A stretch of 13,508 nucleotides of DNA from JAJUFS01 sp964599565 (GCA_964599565.1 CAZRFE010000072.1:1-13508); one strand, 5' to 3'; shown: positions 1 through 6,809, counted from the first letter of the stretch. Notes: a model not told the origin generated them from the letters alone. Numbers and translations: made by a program.

Positions 1-2
1 TC

Positions 3-689
3 CTAAACAGCGCGCGCCAGCGTCCACACTTCGATCCACGCGGCGCCTGCGCTTCGCAGCAGGCGGGCGATTTCATCCGTGGTGCTTCCCGTGGTGACGA
101 CGTCATCGATGATTGCGATGCGCGGCGGCAATGCATTGCCGGTGAGCGCGAACGCGTTGCGGACATTCCTGCGGCGTGCGCGTGCGTTCATTCCCGACTG
201 CACGGCGGTTTCGCGCTGCCGTATGACAAGACCCGCGGCGAGCGGAACCTCGAGTTGCAGTGAAAGCGATTGCGCAAGCAGCAGTGACTGGTTGAATCCA
301 CGTTCGCGAAGCCGCTTCGCGTGAAGCGGCACCGGCAGCAGGCAATCCGGCAGCGGGGATGGCGGGGCGAGATGTTCCGCGAACAGTTCGCCCAGCACGC
401 GCCCCGCCGGATGATTGCCGTGAAACTTGAATTGCTGGATCAGCGCGTCGAGCGGGTAGCGATACGTGAAGGCGGAGCGAAGCGCGTCATGCGGCGGCGG
501 CAACCGGAGGCAGCGTCCGCAGGTATTGCCGGACGCGGGAAGCGGCATCGCGCAGCGGCCGCATGCATGACCGTGTATTGGAAGATCGCGCTCGCACGTC
601 GCGCAGAGATCGCGAACGCGGTCTGAACGCACACCGCATAACAGGCAGCTTGCGGGCAGCAGGCGAAAGGAGAGTTCGCGAAGGAACAT
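3..689 (-). CDS. comF: ComF family protein (phosphoribosyltransferase-like, competence-type)
   Basis: A 228-residue ComF/GntX-family protein. The N-terminal part carries paired cysteines (CLLC, CATC, CGRC, CGRC) arranged like a zinc ribbon. The C-terminal half ends in a type I phosphoribosyltransferase signature, IIDDVVTTGST, preceded by the family block PLHAKRLRERGFNQ. In naturally competent bacteria ComF helps take up single-stranded DNA in the cytoplasm; in many gammaproteobacteria its role is unproven and no reaction is known. I chose the ATG at 689 because GGGA lies five bases upstream. The same frame continues to an ATG at 695, an ATG at 737 and a TTG at 749 without better ribosome sites, so the true N-terminus could be up to 20 residues longer. 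It lies 103 bases downstream of the EF-hand gene on the same strand, with no terminator seen between them. In pseudomonads comF sits next to bioB; here about 6 kb separates them. Confidence 0.9.
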   Translation of the reverse strand: MFLRELSFRLLPASCLLCGVRSDRVRDLCATCERDLPIHGHACGRCAMPLPASGNTCGRCLRLPPPHDALRSAFTYRYPLDALIQQFKFHGNHPAGRVLGELFAEHLAPPSPLPDCLLPVPLHAKRLRERGFNQSLLLAQSLSLQLEVPLAAGLVIRQRETAVQSGMNARARRRNVRNAFALTGNALPPRIAIIDDVVTTGSTTDEIARLLRSAGAAWIEVWTLARAV

Positions 690-792
690 GCGCATCCCTG
701 CATGAAATTTGCGAGCGTGAATTCCGCCACGACGCATCCGCGCCTGCAATCGGGCCGCGCGAAATTATCCGGATTCGATGAACGATCGCCCG

Positions 793-1803
793 CTACCGCT
801 CTTCGCCCATGACATCATCGTCGTTGTTGCCAACCCAGCCCTTGCTCGCCTCATCCTCGGATACGAAGCCGTCGCGGTCTTCATCCCACGCATCGAAATT
901 CGCCAGGACGTATTCGTCCTCGGCAGCTTCCGTTTCATCGAGCAGTCCGTCGCCGTTTTCGTCGAGCGTCGTGAACTGGCCGGCCGTGCCGGTGTTGTTG
1001 CTCGCGCTCACCATCTGCACCGTCGCAGCACCGCCTGCGCCGGGCGTGTTCGCGCCGGACGTTGCGTCCTGCGGCGAGGCGGACGCTTCGTCGCGATCCA
1101 CGTAGCCGTCGCGGTTGGCGTCCAGCGCATCGAAGGAAGCAGCGATCGCCTGCGCATCGACACCGGTCGCCTCCGAGCGGCTGATGCGATCGTCGTGATC
1201 GGTGTCCGCCTGGTCAAAGGCAGCGGTGTCGATGCCGCGCGGCGATGCGCTGTTCTCCGGGCGACGGGTTGCATCATGCTGCATCCTCGATTGCGCCTGT
1301 GCGTCGCTGCGATCGATGCTCCCGGCGCCGCCCGTTTCGCGTTCGCCGCTGTCGATCTCGCTCTGGTCGAGGTAGCCGTCCTGGTTGGTATCCCAGATGA
1401 CGAAGTACGTCACCAGTTCGCCGTCCTTGCGCGCCTCGCTGCGGCTGACACGGCCGTCGCTGTCATCGTCGTACATCACGACCGCGCGCTGCTGGTCTTC
1501 GCTGTCGCTGATCGGCGCGTAGTCGGGACGTTCGGCATCCGCACCGGCGGCGTTCACGGAATGGTCGCTGACGTTGCGTTCCTTCATCGACATCGCCGCT
1601 TCCGCTTCCGCTTCATCCACGTAGCCGTCGCGGTTGGTGTCCGCGATATCGAACGCGATGCCGGTGTTCGCATCCGTCCATTCGCCATCCGTCAGGTGAC
1701 CGTCGCCGTTCTCGTCGTAGCGATCGAAATCGATCGCCTCGGCCGCGAGCGTGCTGCCGGCCACAAGCAGCCCGGCGACCACCAATGAGAATATTCGCTG
1801 CAT
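793..1803 (-). CDS. Secreted protein with eight EF-hand calcium-binding loops
   Basis: A 336-residue protein with a signal peptide (MQRIF, hydrophobic stretch to about residue 17, probable cleavage after LAA near 21), so probably periplasmic or exported. Eight 12-residue EF-hand loops are visible, starting near residues 30, 55, 112, 138, 200, 228, 281 and 307. Each has acidic or Asn residues at positions 1, 3 and 5 and Glu at 12, for example DTNRDGYVDEAE and DEDRDGFVSEDE. They form four pairs with 25 to 28 residues between loop starts, joined by low-complexity Ser/Ala/Gly/Asp linkers. Loop 5 has Asp in place of the usual Gly at position 6. The tail is very acidic. The start at 1803 is well supported by GGAGG seven bases upstream; an in-frame extension to 1935 would put 44 residues before the signal peptide and run through the upstream terminator. 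Calcium binding is inferred from the loops; the cellular role is unknown. Confidence 0.9.
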   Translation of the reverse strand: MQRIFSLVVAGLLVAGSTLAAEAIDFDRYDENGDGHLTDGEWTDANTGIAFDIADTNRDGYVDEAEAEAAMSMKERNVSDHSVNAAGADAERPDYAPISDSEDQQRAVVMYDDDSDGRVSRSEARKDGELVTYFVIWDTNQDGYLDQSEIDSGERETGGAGSIDRSDAQAQSRMQHDATRRPENSASPRGIDTAAFDQADTDHDDRISRSEATGVDAQAIAASFDALDANRDGYVDRDEASASPQDATSGANTPGAGGAATVQMVSASNNTGTAGQFTTLDENGDGLLDETEAAEDEYVLANFDAWDEDRDGFVSEDEASKGWVGNNDDDVMGEER

Positions 1804-1868
1804 GTTGAACCTCCGTTGTGCCTGTTGCTTCTCGCCGGTCGGGTGAATGCATTGCGATGCGCGCTCGC

Positions 1869-1893
1869 AAAAAGGCCTCGCGCAAGCGAGGCC
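1869..1893 (-). terminator. Rho-independent terminator after the beta-barrel gene
   Basis: Read on the minus strand, an 8-bp GC-rich stem (GGCCTCGC / GCGAGGCC) with the loop TTGC is followed by TTTTT. It begins 26 bases past the stop of the beta-barrel gene and separates that gene from the eight-EF-hand gene, which therefore probably needs its own promoter in the short gap 1804-1868. I could not recognise a good promoter there. Confidence 0.85.
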
Positions 1894-1918
1894 CTGCATC
1901 CGTCCGTCCGGCATGCGT

Positions 1919-2482
1919 TCAGAATCCGAATTCAAGATTCACGGACGGCACTTCGATCTCCGTGTTCTCGAGTTCGTAGAAGTCGTAGCGCACGGCGAGA
2001 CCGACGCCTTCGCCGTCACCGAAGTGCGCGCCTACGCCGTAGAACGGATCTTCGCCGTCGACATCGAAGTCGAATTCATCGAGCGGCGCGACACCCGTTC
2101 CGGTGGCATCCCACCAGAGCTGGCCGCCGCGTGCGGAAAGCGAGAATGAATCGTTGATGGGAAGATTGAGCACGAGCGCTGCCCCTACGCCGTTCGAATC
2201 GAGAAAGCCGCCGTCGCCATCGGCTTCGCCGAAGTCGACATAGGAAGCTTCGAGCCCGATGTAGGACGTGAACTTCGCACCGAGGAATGCCTGCCATGTC
2301 ATGCGGTCATCGCGCAGTTCATTGTCGTCGGTAAGAAAGTTTTCATCGTCGAACGTGCCGTAGCCGATGCCTACGCCGGCATAGGGACCGATGTCGTCGT
2401 CGAACAGCGAGTCAGCGCCGGCGACGGCGGGCGCGACGAGCATTGCCGCGCAGATAGAAAGTATTCCAGGGCGTCGAGTCAT
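1919..2482 (-). CDS. Acidic outer-membrane beta-barrel protein
   Basis: A 187-residue protein with a signal peptide (MTRRPG, hydrophobic to about residue 21, likely cleavage after VAGA) followed by alternating amphipathic strands typical of an eight-stranded, OmpA/OmpW-size barrel: GPYAGVGIGYG, WQAFLGAKF, IGLEASYVDFG, GAALVLNL, FSLSARGG, FYGVGAHFG, GLAVRYDFYEL, VNLEFGF. It ends in phenylalanine, the usual recognition signal for the BAM assembly machine. The predicted loops are unusually acidic (FDDENFLTDDNELRDD near 44-59, GEADGDGGFLD near 85-95, DEFDFDVDGED near 135-145), and the last contains a DxDxDG calcium-binding pattern. The start at 2482 has GGAGG eight bases upstream. It has its own terminator downstream, and the terminator of the preceding gene lies upstream, so it is probably transcribed alone. 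The family assignment (outer membrane beta-barrel) is firm; transport or adhesion function cannot be read from sequence. Confidence 0.82.
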   Translation of the reverse strand: MTRRPGILSICAAMLVAPAVAGADSLFDDDIGPYAGVGIGYGTFDDENFLTDDNELRDDRMTWQAFLGAKFTSYIGLEASYVDFGEADGDGGFLDSNGVGAALVLNLPINDSFSLSARGGQLWWDATGTGVAPLDEFDFDVDGEDPFYGVGAHFGDGEGVGLAVRYDFYELENTEIEVPSVNLEFGF

Positions 2483-2619
2483 GATGTGTACCTCCAGTAC
2501 GTCGGGGACTTCTGTCGAACCGCGCAACGCGACGCGGTCCTGCTGCATCTTTCATCTGGTCACCGCTCGCGGAATATTCAACGCGTTTTTTCTGCTGCGC
2601 CGCCCGCTCCCGCCCGGGC

Positions 2620-2646
2620 AAAAAGAACCCCGCCGGGGGAGCGGGG
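2620..2646 (-). terminator. Rho-independent terminator after the small EF-hand gene
   Basis: On the minus strand CCCCGC, a seven-base loop and GCGGGG are followed by TTCTTTTT. It lies about 130 bases past the small EF-hand stop codon, leaving a long structured 3' untranslated region, and it isolates that transcript from the beta-barrel gene. Confidence 0.75.
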
Positions 2647-2741
2647 TAACGGGGGGGACCTGCCGAGGCAGCCGGTGAAAGACCTCACAAGTCTTTGTTC
2701 GTTGACCGCGCGTCGTTTCCTTGAACGAGCCGATCAGGACA

Positions 2742-2767
2742 GCGTGACGGGCGGACGCCCGTCACGC
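2742..2767. repeat. Perfect 12-bp inverted repeat just past the small EF-hand stop codon
   Basis: Arms GCGTGACGGGCG and CGCCCGTCACGC flank only two bases, so the RNA would form a very stable hairpin starting nine bases after the stop codon of the small EF-hand gene. There is no T-run on either side, so it is not a classical intrinsic terminator. It may protect the 3' end of the mRNA or act as a weak first terminator. A smaller stem (AAAGAC / GTCTTT, 2678-2696) follows before the real terminator at 2620-2646. Confidence 0.7.
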
Positions 2768-2776
2768 CGCATGGGA

Positions 2777-3052
2777 TCAGTAGTCTTCACCCATGCCCTG
2801 GTCTTCGCTCATGTCCTGGCTCTGGTCGCTCGAAGCGGTCTTCGCTTCGTCCTGGTCCAGGTAGCCGTCGCCATTGGCGTCAAGCGTGCTGAACTGCGCA
2901 GCCAGGTTGGAATCCTGTGCAACCTCGGTGCGGCTCAGCTGTGAATCGCCGTCCTGGTCGAGCTGATCGAAGTTGACCTTGTCGCCTTCGTTCGCGACCG
3001 CAACGCCCGCTGAGAACAGACCGGCGAGAATGAGCATCAACAGTTTTTTCAT
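2777..3052 (-). CDS. Small secreted protein with two EF-hands
   Basis: A 91-residue protein with a clear signal peptide (MKKLLMLILAGLFSAG, likely cleavage after AVA near residue 20) and two canonical EF-hand loops, DQDGDSQLSRTE (32-43) and DANGDGYLDQDE (58-69), spaced 26 residues apart as in the pairs of the larger EF-hand protein. The C-terminal 20 residues are acidic and rich in Met, Ser and Asp (ending MGEDY). The start at 3052 has GGAGG seven bases upstream. A much longer open frame continues upstream on this strand but runs back through the intergenic region into glrR and has no sensible start. The gene lies directly downstream of glrR and is preceded by a sigma-54-type promoter (3106-3121) and a GlrR-type site (3248-3265), so I infer control by GlrR. 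Calcium binding is likely from the loops; the partner or role is unknown. Confidence 0.9.
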   Translation of the reverse strand: MKKLLMLILAGLFSAGVAVANEGDKVNFDQLDQDGDSQLSRTEVAQDSNLAAQFSTLDANGDGYLDQDEAKTASSDQSQDMSEDQGMGEDY

Positions 3053-3105
3053 GGGATGACCTCCAGTAGTGGTTTGCGCGAACCAGTAAGGTTCAGTGAT
3101 ACAGG

Positions 3106-3121
3106 TGCAAGATGCGTGCCG
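3106..3121 (-). promoter_or_regulatory. Sigma-54 (RpoN) promoter for the small EF-hand gene
   Basis: On the minus strand the sequence CGGCACGCATCTTGCA matches the RpoN consensus TGGCACG-N4-TTGCW at every fixed base except the first. The invariant GG and GC are exactly ten bases apart. The predicted start of transcription is near 3095, giving a leader of about 43 bases before the ATG at 3052. A sigma-70-like pair (TTGCAC, 16 bases, TACTGG; 3083-3110) overlaps it and is much less convincing. Confidence 0.75.
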
Positions 3122-3247
3122 CGCCGTGCATGCGCGCCGTTCTGGCCTTTGCGTGCGGAATGCGCCGCATCGTGATGGCGAGGACGTTGCTGCGCGCAGA
3201 CGCATTCGCGCCGCGTGGCTGAAACGGCTGAATGCACTCGCAATTTT

Positions 3248-3265
3248 TGTCGCCGATGGCAGACA
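3248..3265. promoter_or_regulatory. GlrR (QseF) upstream activator site, TGTC-N10-GACA
   Basis: The sequence TGTCGCCGATGGCAGACA exactly fits the TGTC-N10-GACA palindrome described for GlrR at the enterobacterial glmY promoter. It lies 17 bases past the glrR stop codon and about 160 bases upstream of the predicted sigma-54 start site, a normal distance for an enhancer-binding protein. GlrR is encoded next door. The motif is seen; binding is inferred. Confidence 0.7.
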
Positions 3266-3281
3266 GGCGGGACGGTTCTGG

Positions 3282-4628
3282 TCAGGAAGGATGCTTGAAC
3301 TGCGCGGGGTCGAGGTGAAAGCGCTTGAGCAGCTTGTAGAAATCCGTGCGGTTGCGTTCTGCAAGGCGCGCCGCGCGCGAGACGTTGCCGTGCGTGAGCC
3401 GCAGCAGCTGGCAGAGATATTGTCGCGTGAAGGCATCGCGCGCATCCGCAAGCGATGGCAGTGCGTTGCCCTGTTCGTCGAGCAGCCGGCGCACCTGGCC
3501 TGCGGAGATGAGTTTCGATGGCGTGAGCGCTGCGCAGCGTTCGACGAAATTGCGCAGTTCGCGCACGTTGCCCGGCCAGTCGCCGCGCAACAGCGTCTCG
3601 AGCGCAGCCGGCGCGAACACCTTGCGCGCATGCGGATCGGGCCCGGTGATCTGTTCGAGGAAATGCGTGGCGAGCAGCGGAATGTCCTCGCGCCGTTCGC
3701 GCAACGGCGGCAGGCGCAGGTTGACGACGTTCAGCCGGTAGAAAAGATCGTCGCGAAAATCGCCCGACTCGATGCTCTCGCGCAGATCGTGATGCGTGGC
3801 GGAGACGACGCGAATGTCGACATCCGTATCGCGCGTGCTGCCGACGCGGCGCACCGTGCCTTCCTGCAGCATGCGCAGCAGCTTCACCTGCGCAGTGGCG
3901 GGCATGTCGCCGATCTCATCGAGAAACAGCGTGCCGCCGTCCGCTTCCTGCACGAGTCCCGGGCGCGACTGCACGGCGCCGGTGAATGCGCCTTTCTCGT
4001 GACCGAACAGTTCCGATTCCAGCAGCGTTTCAGGAATGGCGCCGCAGTTGACGGCGATGAAGGATTTCCGGCTGCGCTGGCTTGCGCGATGAATGGCGCG
4101 CGCGAGCAGTTCCTTGCCGGTGCCGCTTTCGCCGGTGATGAGCACGGAGACATCCGTGCCCGCCGCCATGCGTGCCTGCGCGAGCAGTTCTTCCATGCGT
4201 CCGCTGCAGGTCACGATTTCATCGCGCCATGCATCGGATACCGTCGCGCCGGCGGAGCCCGCGTCGATGGCGCGCCCGACCTGTGCGAGCAGTTCGTCCT
4301 TGTCGACGGGCTTGGTGAGAAAACCGAACGCGCCGTTCTGCGTGGCGCGCACGGCATCGGGAATGCTGCCGTGCGCGGTGATGAGTATCACGGGAAGTCC
4401 CGGCGCATCGCGGCCGAGCGCTTCGAGCAGCGCGAGTCCGTCCATGTGTTCCATGCGCAGGTCCGTGATCACGAGTTCCGGCCGCGCGGCGGCGACTTCC
4501 GCGAGCGCGTGCTCGCCGTCGGTCGCGGTGCGCACCTTGTAGCCGCTGCTCTCGAGCCGCAGGCTCAGAAGGCGCAGCAGGCCGGGATCGTCATCGACGA
4601 GCAGTATCTGTTGTCCGCCCGGCATCAT
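3282..4628 (-). CDS. glrR: Sigma-54-dependent response regulator GlrR (QseF)
   Basis: A 448-residue NtrC-family activator, close to the 444 residues of E. coli GlrR. The receiver domain (about 8-120) has the acidic pocket DDD at 12-14, the phospho-acceptor D56 (ITDLRM) and K106. The AAA+ domain has Walker A GESGTGKE (166-173), the sigma-54 contact loop GAFTGA (213-218), Walker B TLFLDEIGD and arginine-finger region FRDDLFYRLN. A Fis-type helix-turn-helix lies at about 412-438 (GNVSRAARLAERNRTDFYKLL) and resembles the E. coli GlrR C-terminus as I recall it. Once phosphorylated by GlrK it should activate RpoN promoters. The ATG at 4628 has AGAGGA five bases upstream and overlaps the end of qseG by 38 bases, implying coupled translation; an in-frame ATG at 4649 is the alternative. 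A recognisable target promoter lies immediately downstream. Confidence 0.95.
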   Translation of the reverse strand: MMPGGQQILLVDDDPGLLRLLSLRLESSGYKVRTATDGEHALAEVAAARPELVITDLRMEHMDGLALLEALGRDAPGLPVILITAHGSIPDAVRATQNGAFGFLTKPVDKDELLAQVGRAIDAGSAGATVSDAWRDEIVTCSGRMEELLAQARMAAGTDVSVLITGESGTGKELLARAIHRASQRSRKSFIAVNCGAIPETLLESELFGHEKGAFTGAVQSRPGLVQEADGGTLFLDEIGDMPATAQVKLLRMLQEGTVRRVGSTRDTDVDIRVVSATHHDLRESIESGDFRDDLFYRLNVVNLRLPPLRERREDIPLLATHFLEQITGPDPHARKVFAPAALETLLRGDWPGNVRELRNFVERCAALTPSKLISAGQVRRLLDEQGNALPSLADARDAFTRQYLCQLLRLTHGNVSRAARLAERNRTDFYKLLKRFHLDPAQFKHPS

Positions 4629-5307
4629 TGTTTTCCTCTGGTTGATCATTTTCGCTCGGGCGCGGCGGAAGCCGCCGCGTCTGCCGCGTTTCCTGGCTCT
4701 TGTCGACGGTCTGCTCGATGCGCGCGAGTGCATCGAGCTTGCGGCGCACTTCGGCGAGGTCCGCGCGCATGTCCGCAAGCTGCGTGCGCGTTTCGATCAG
4801 CTCGGCGTGACAGGTCTGCTGGCCGATGGCGGCGGCGCGATACGCATCGTGCATGTCCTGCGATTCGCGCATGCGCTGCAGGCGGTCCATCGCCTGGCCG
4901 AGCTGCATGCGCACGAGCGCATCGAGCGCGACGGGCAGCGGATCGGGTGCGCGCAGCAGGCGTTCGAAGTAGTCGATCGCGGCTTCGAGGCTTGCGCGGT
5001 CATCGCGATCGACGGAGAGCGCCAGCGCATATTCGATCTCCGCGGCAGTGCCTTCGCGTTCTGCGGCGATGCGCAGCCGTTCGCGGTGCGCGTGCTGTCC
5101 GCCGGCCGGCAGCGCAAGGTACTCGCGCAGCGCGAGCAGGTAATGCGCGCTCGCGTCGCGGCCGTCCGTGAATTGCGCAGCGAGTGACGGACGATTGCCC
5201 GCGCCGGATGCGCACGCGCACAGCGCGCAGCACAGCAGCAGCATCGCTGCGCGGCCCGGCCACGCGCGTTCAGCGCGCCGGCAGTTCCACAAGGAATGTC
5301 GCGCCAT
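4591..5307 (-). CDS. qseG: QseG-like outer-membrane lipoprotein of the GlrK/GlrR system
   Basis: A 238-residue lipoprotein, the size of E. coli QseG/YfhG (237 as I recall). The N-terminus is basic (MARHSLWNCRRAER), followed by a hydrophobic segment and a lipobox LCAC with the lipidated cysteine at residue 32. The rest is predicted helical: TPR-like helices in the middle and a probable coiled coil near 165-210 (ETRTQLADMRADLAEVRRKLDAL). The tail is polar and charged. In enterobacteria QseG sits in the outer membrane and acts on the sensor kinase QseE/GlrK. Assignment rests mainly on gene order (kinase, lipoprotein, regulator), lipobox and length, because this family varies greatly in sequence. 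The ATG at 5307 has GGAG six bases upstream; the start overlaps glrK by 38 bases and the end overlaps glrR by 38 bases. Confidence 0.8.
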   Translation of the reverse strand: MARHSLWNCRRAERAWPGRAAMLLLCCALCACASGAGNRPSLAAQFTDGRDASAHYLLALREYLALPAGGQHAHRERLRIAAEREGTAAEIEYALALSVDRDDRASLEAAIDYFERLLRAPDPLPVALDALVRMQLGQAMDRLQRMRESQDMHDAYRAAAIGQQTCHAELIETRTQLADMRADLAEVRRKLDALARIEQTVDKSQETRQTRRLPPRPSENDQPEENNDAGRTTDTARR

Positions 5308-6682
5308 GTGTTTCTCCGTCAATGATGGTTGCCTTGCCGCGATGCGCGCGCACGCACTCCTGCACGACCGACAGTCCAAGCCCCGTGCCCTGCACGTGGC
5401 TGCTTGCCTGCCGGCGTCCCTGGTAGAAGGCGCGGAAGACGCGCTTTCGTTCGTCGGGCTCGACGCCGGGGCCGTCGTCGCTGACGAGCAGGCGCACGTT
5501 GCGCGCGCGCCGTTCGATGCGGATCAGCAGCCGGCCTTCCGGCGGCGAATACTTGATGGCGTTCGAGACGAGGTTCTCGATCATCACTTCAAGTTTCTGC
5601 GCATCGCCGGCGACGGTGAGCGCTTCCATTTCCGTCAGCACGCGCAGGCGTCGTGCATGGATCGGCAGCCGATGGCGCGCGAGCACGCGCTCGACGAGTC
5701 CGTCGAGCCGCACCGCTTCGCGCAGCAGCGGCGTGCGCAGGTTCTGCCAGGCGTTGAAGTTCAGCAGGTTCTCGATCTGCGCCTGCAGGCGCAGGCTGTT
5801 TTCGCGCAGGATGTCCGCGACCTCGCGCTGCTCCGCGGAGAGCACGCCCGTTGCGCCATCGACGAGCAGCTCGCTGCCTTCGCGGATGTTTGCAAGCGGC
5901 GATTTCAGTTCGTGCGAGATGTTGCGAAGGAACGCGCTCTTGTCTTCCTCCACCGCCTGCAGGCGGCGGCGCAGCCAGTCGAGCTGTCCGCCGAGATGCT
6001 CGAAATCCTCCGGGCCGCGCACGCGTATCTCGCGCTCGAAGCGGCCTTCGCCGAGTCCCGTGATCGCGCCGGCAAGCTGGCGCACCGCGCGCGAGATCAT
6101 CAGCGCGAAGACGACGGCGAGTGCGAGTGCGAGCACGATGACGCCGGTCGCCTGCCACAGCAGGCGCTGCTGGATGCGCTCGGACTGCATCTTCAGTCCG
6201 TTCATGCGCGCCTCGGTGAGCGCGCGAATGCGATTGTTGATGTCGATAGACATGTTCAGCAGCGACTGGAAACCGTTCGGTGCATTCAGCGGCGCCTTGC
6301 CGGGCGCGGCGACATCGAGCGCGCGCGAGTTGGCGAGCAGCCGCGCGATGTCCGCATCCAGCGCGGCGTCGGTGAACACCTGCCGCAACTGTTCCGCCGC
6401 GGCCTCGAAGCGTTCGCGGCGACGCTCGAACAGTTCGAGCAGCGCGGGTTCGCGCAGGACTTCGTACTGCCGCGCGTGGCGCTCCATCGCGGTGAGTTCC
6501 TCGCCGAGGATCCGCCCCTGGCGCGTGCCTTCGATGCCGGTTGCGACGGTTGCCTGGCCGATCAGCGTGAGCCTCTCGAGGTAGAAGTTGCTGAGCAGGA
6601 TCGCGGCCACCAGCGGCAGGCCGACCACGGCAAAGCCGACAACGACGAGCACGTTGATGGAGCGCCAGCGGAACGCGCGCAT
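5270..6682 (-). CDS. glrK: Sensor histidine kinase GlrK (QseE)
   Basis: A 470-residue inner-membrane kinase (E. coli GlrK is 475 as I recall). The first membrane helix is at about 9-31, a mostly helical periplasmic domain at 32-175, and a second helix at about 176-197 followed by a HAMP linker. The HisKA domain has the H-box NISHELKSPL with the phospho-accepting H257. The ATPase domain shows the N-box LVSNAIKYSP, G1 DDGPGVEPDE and G2 GTGLGLSV. It should phosphorylate GlrR; enterobacterial homologues respond to cell-envelope or host-hormone signals, but the signal here is unknown. I chose the ATG at 6682 (GAGG five bases upstream), which puts a short basic stretch before the first helix as in the family. 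A GTG at 6712 would add ten residues, but its GGGGAG abuts the codon. First gene of the three-gene operon; no convincing promoter recognised upstream. Confidence 0.94.
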   Translation of the reverse strand: MRAFRWRSINVLVVVGFAVVGLPLVAAILLSNFYLERLTLIGQATVATGIEGTRQGRILGEELTAMERHARQYEVLREPALLELFERRRERFEAAAEQLRQVFTDAALDADIARLLANSRALDVAAPGKAPLNAPNGFQSLLNMSIDINNRIRALTEARMNGLKMQSERIQQRLLWQATGVIVLALALAVVFALMISRAVRQLAGAITGLGEGRFEREIRVRGPEDFEHLGGQLDWLRRRLQAVEEDKSAFLRNISHELKSPLANIREGSELLVDGATGVLSAEQREVADILRENSLRLQAQIENLLNFNAWQNLRTPLLREAVRLDGLVERVLARHRLPIHARRLRVLTEMEALTVAGDAQKLEVMIENLVSNAIKYSPPEGRLLIRIERRARNVRLLVSDDGPGVEPDERKRVFRAFYQGRRQASSHVQGTGLGLSVVQECVRAHRGKATIIDGETHGATFLVELPAR

Positions 6683-6776
6683 GAGTGCCTCGTGAGCGGA
6701 TGGTGCGGTCACCTCCCCGGTACCGTTCGTGCAGCCAGCGGGCCTTGGTCTTGTGGAATGGGCAATAATTGCTCAT

Positions 6777-6809
6777 CCGTCCACCACATGCTGTCGCTTG
6801 GGTAGACAA
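6777..6809. promoter_or_regulatory. Possible BirA (biotin repressor) operator before bioB
   Basis: CCGTCCACC, 15 bases, then GGTAGACAA, fits the layout of the proteobacterial BirA site TTGTAAACC-N14/15-GGTTTACAA. The core GT..ACC and GGT..AC bases and the spacing match, but the outer and middle bases of the left half do not. The site overlaps the -35 box of the bioB promoter, where a repressor would act. Seen as a degenerate match only; it also requires a BirA with a DNA-binding domain, which is not in this window. Confidence 0.4.

Noticed and set aside
778..1788. A 336-codon plus-strand open frame opposite the eight-EF-hand gene
   Set aside because: It is the antisense shadow of a gene with signal peptide, eight EF-hand loops and a strong ribosome site; its own translation is an Arg/Val-rich sequence with no family features.
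2742..2767. The 12-bp inverted repeat as a REP or transposon end
   Set aside because: It has no GTAG-type head, no second copy in the window and no flanking duplication; its position just past a stop codon fits an mRNA 3' hairpin better.
3083..3110. Sigma-70 promoter (TTGCAC, 16 bases, TACTGG) for the small EF-hand gene
   Set aside because: The -10 box is poor and the -35 box is the -12 element of the much better sigma-54 match; kept only as a possible overlapping promoter.
3096..5171. A 691-codon plus-strand open frame opposite glrR and qseG
   Set aside because: Glr genes on the minus strand explain the region fully; the plus-strand frame is the result of high GC and codon bias, and it would also run through the GlrR box.
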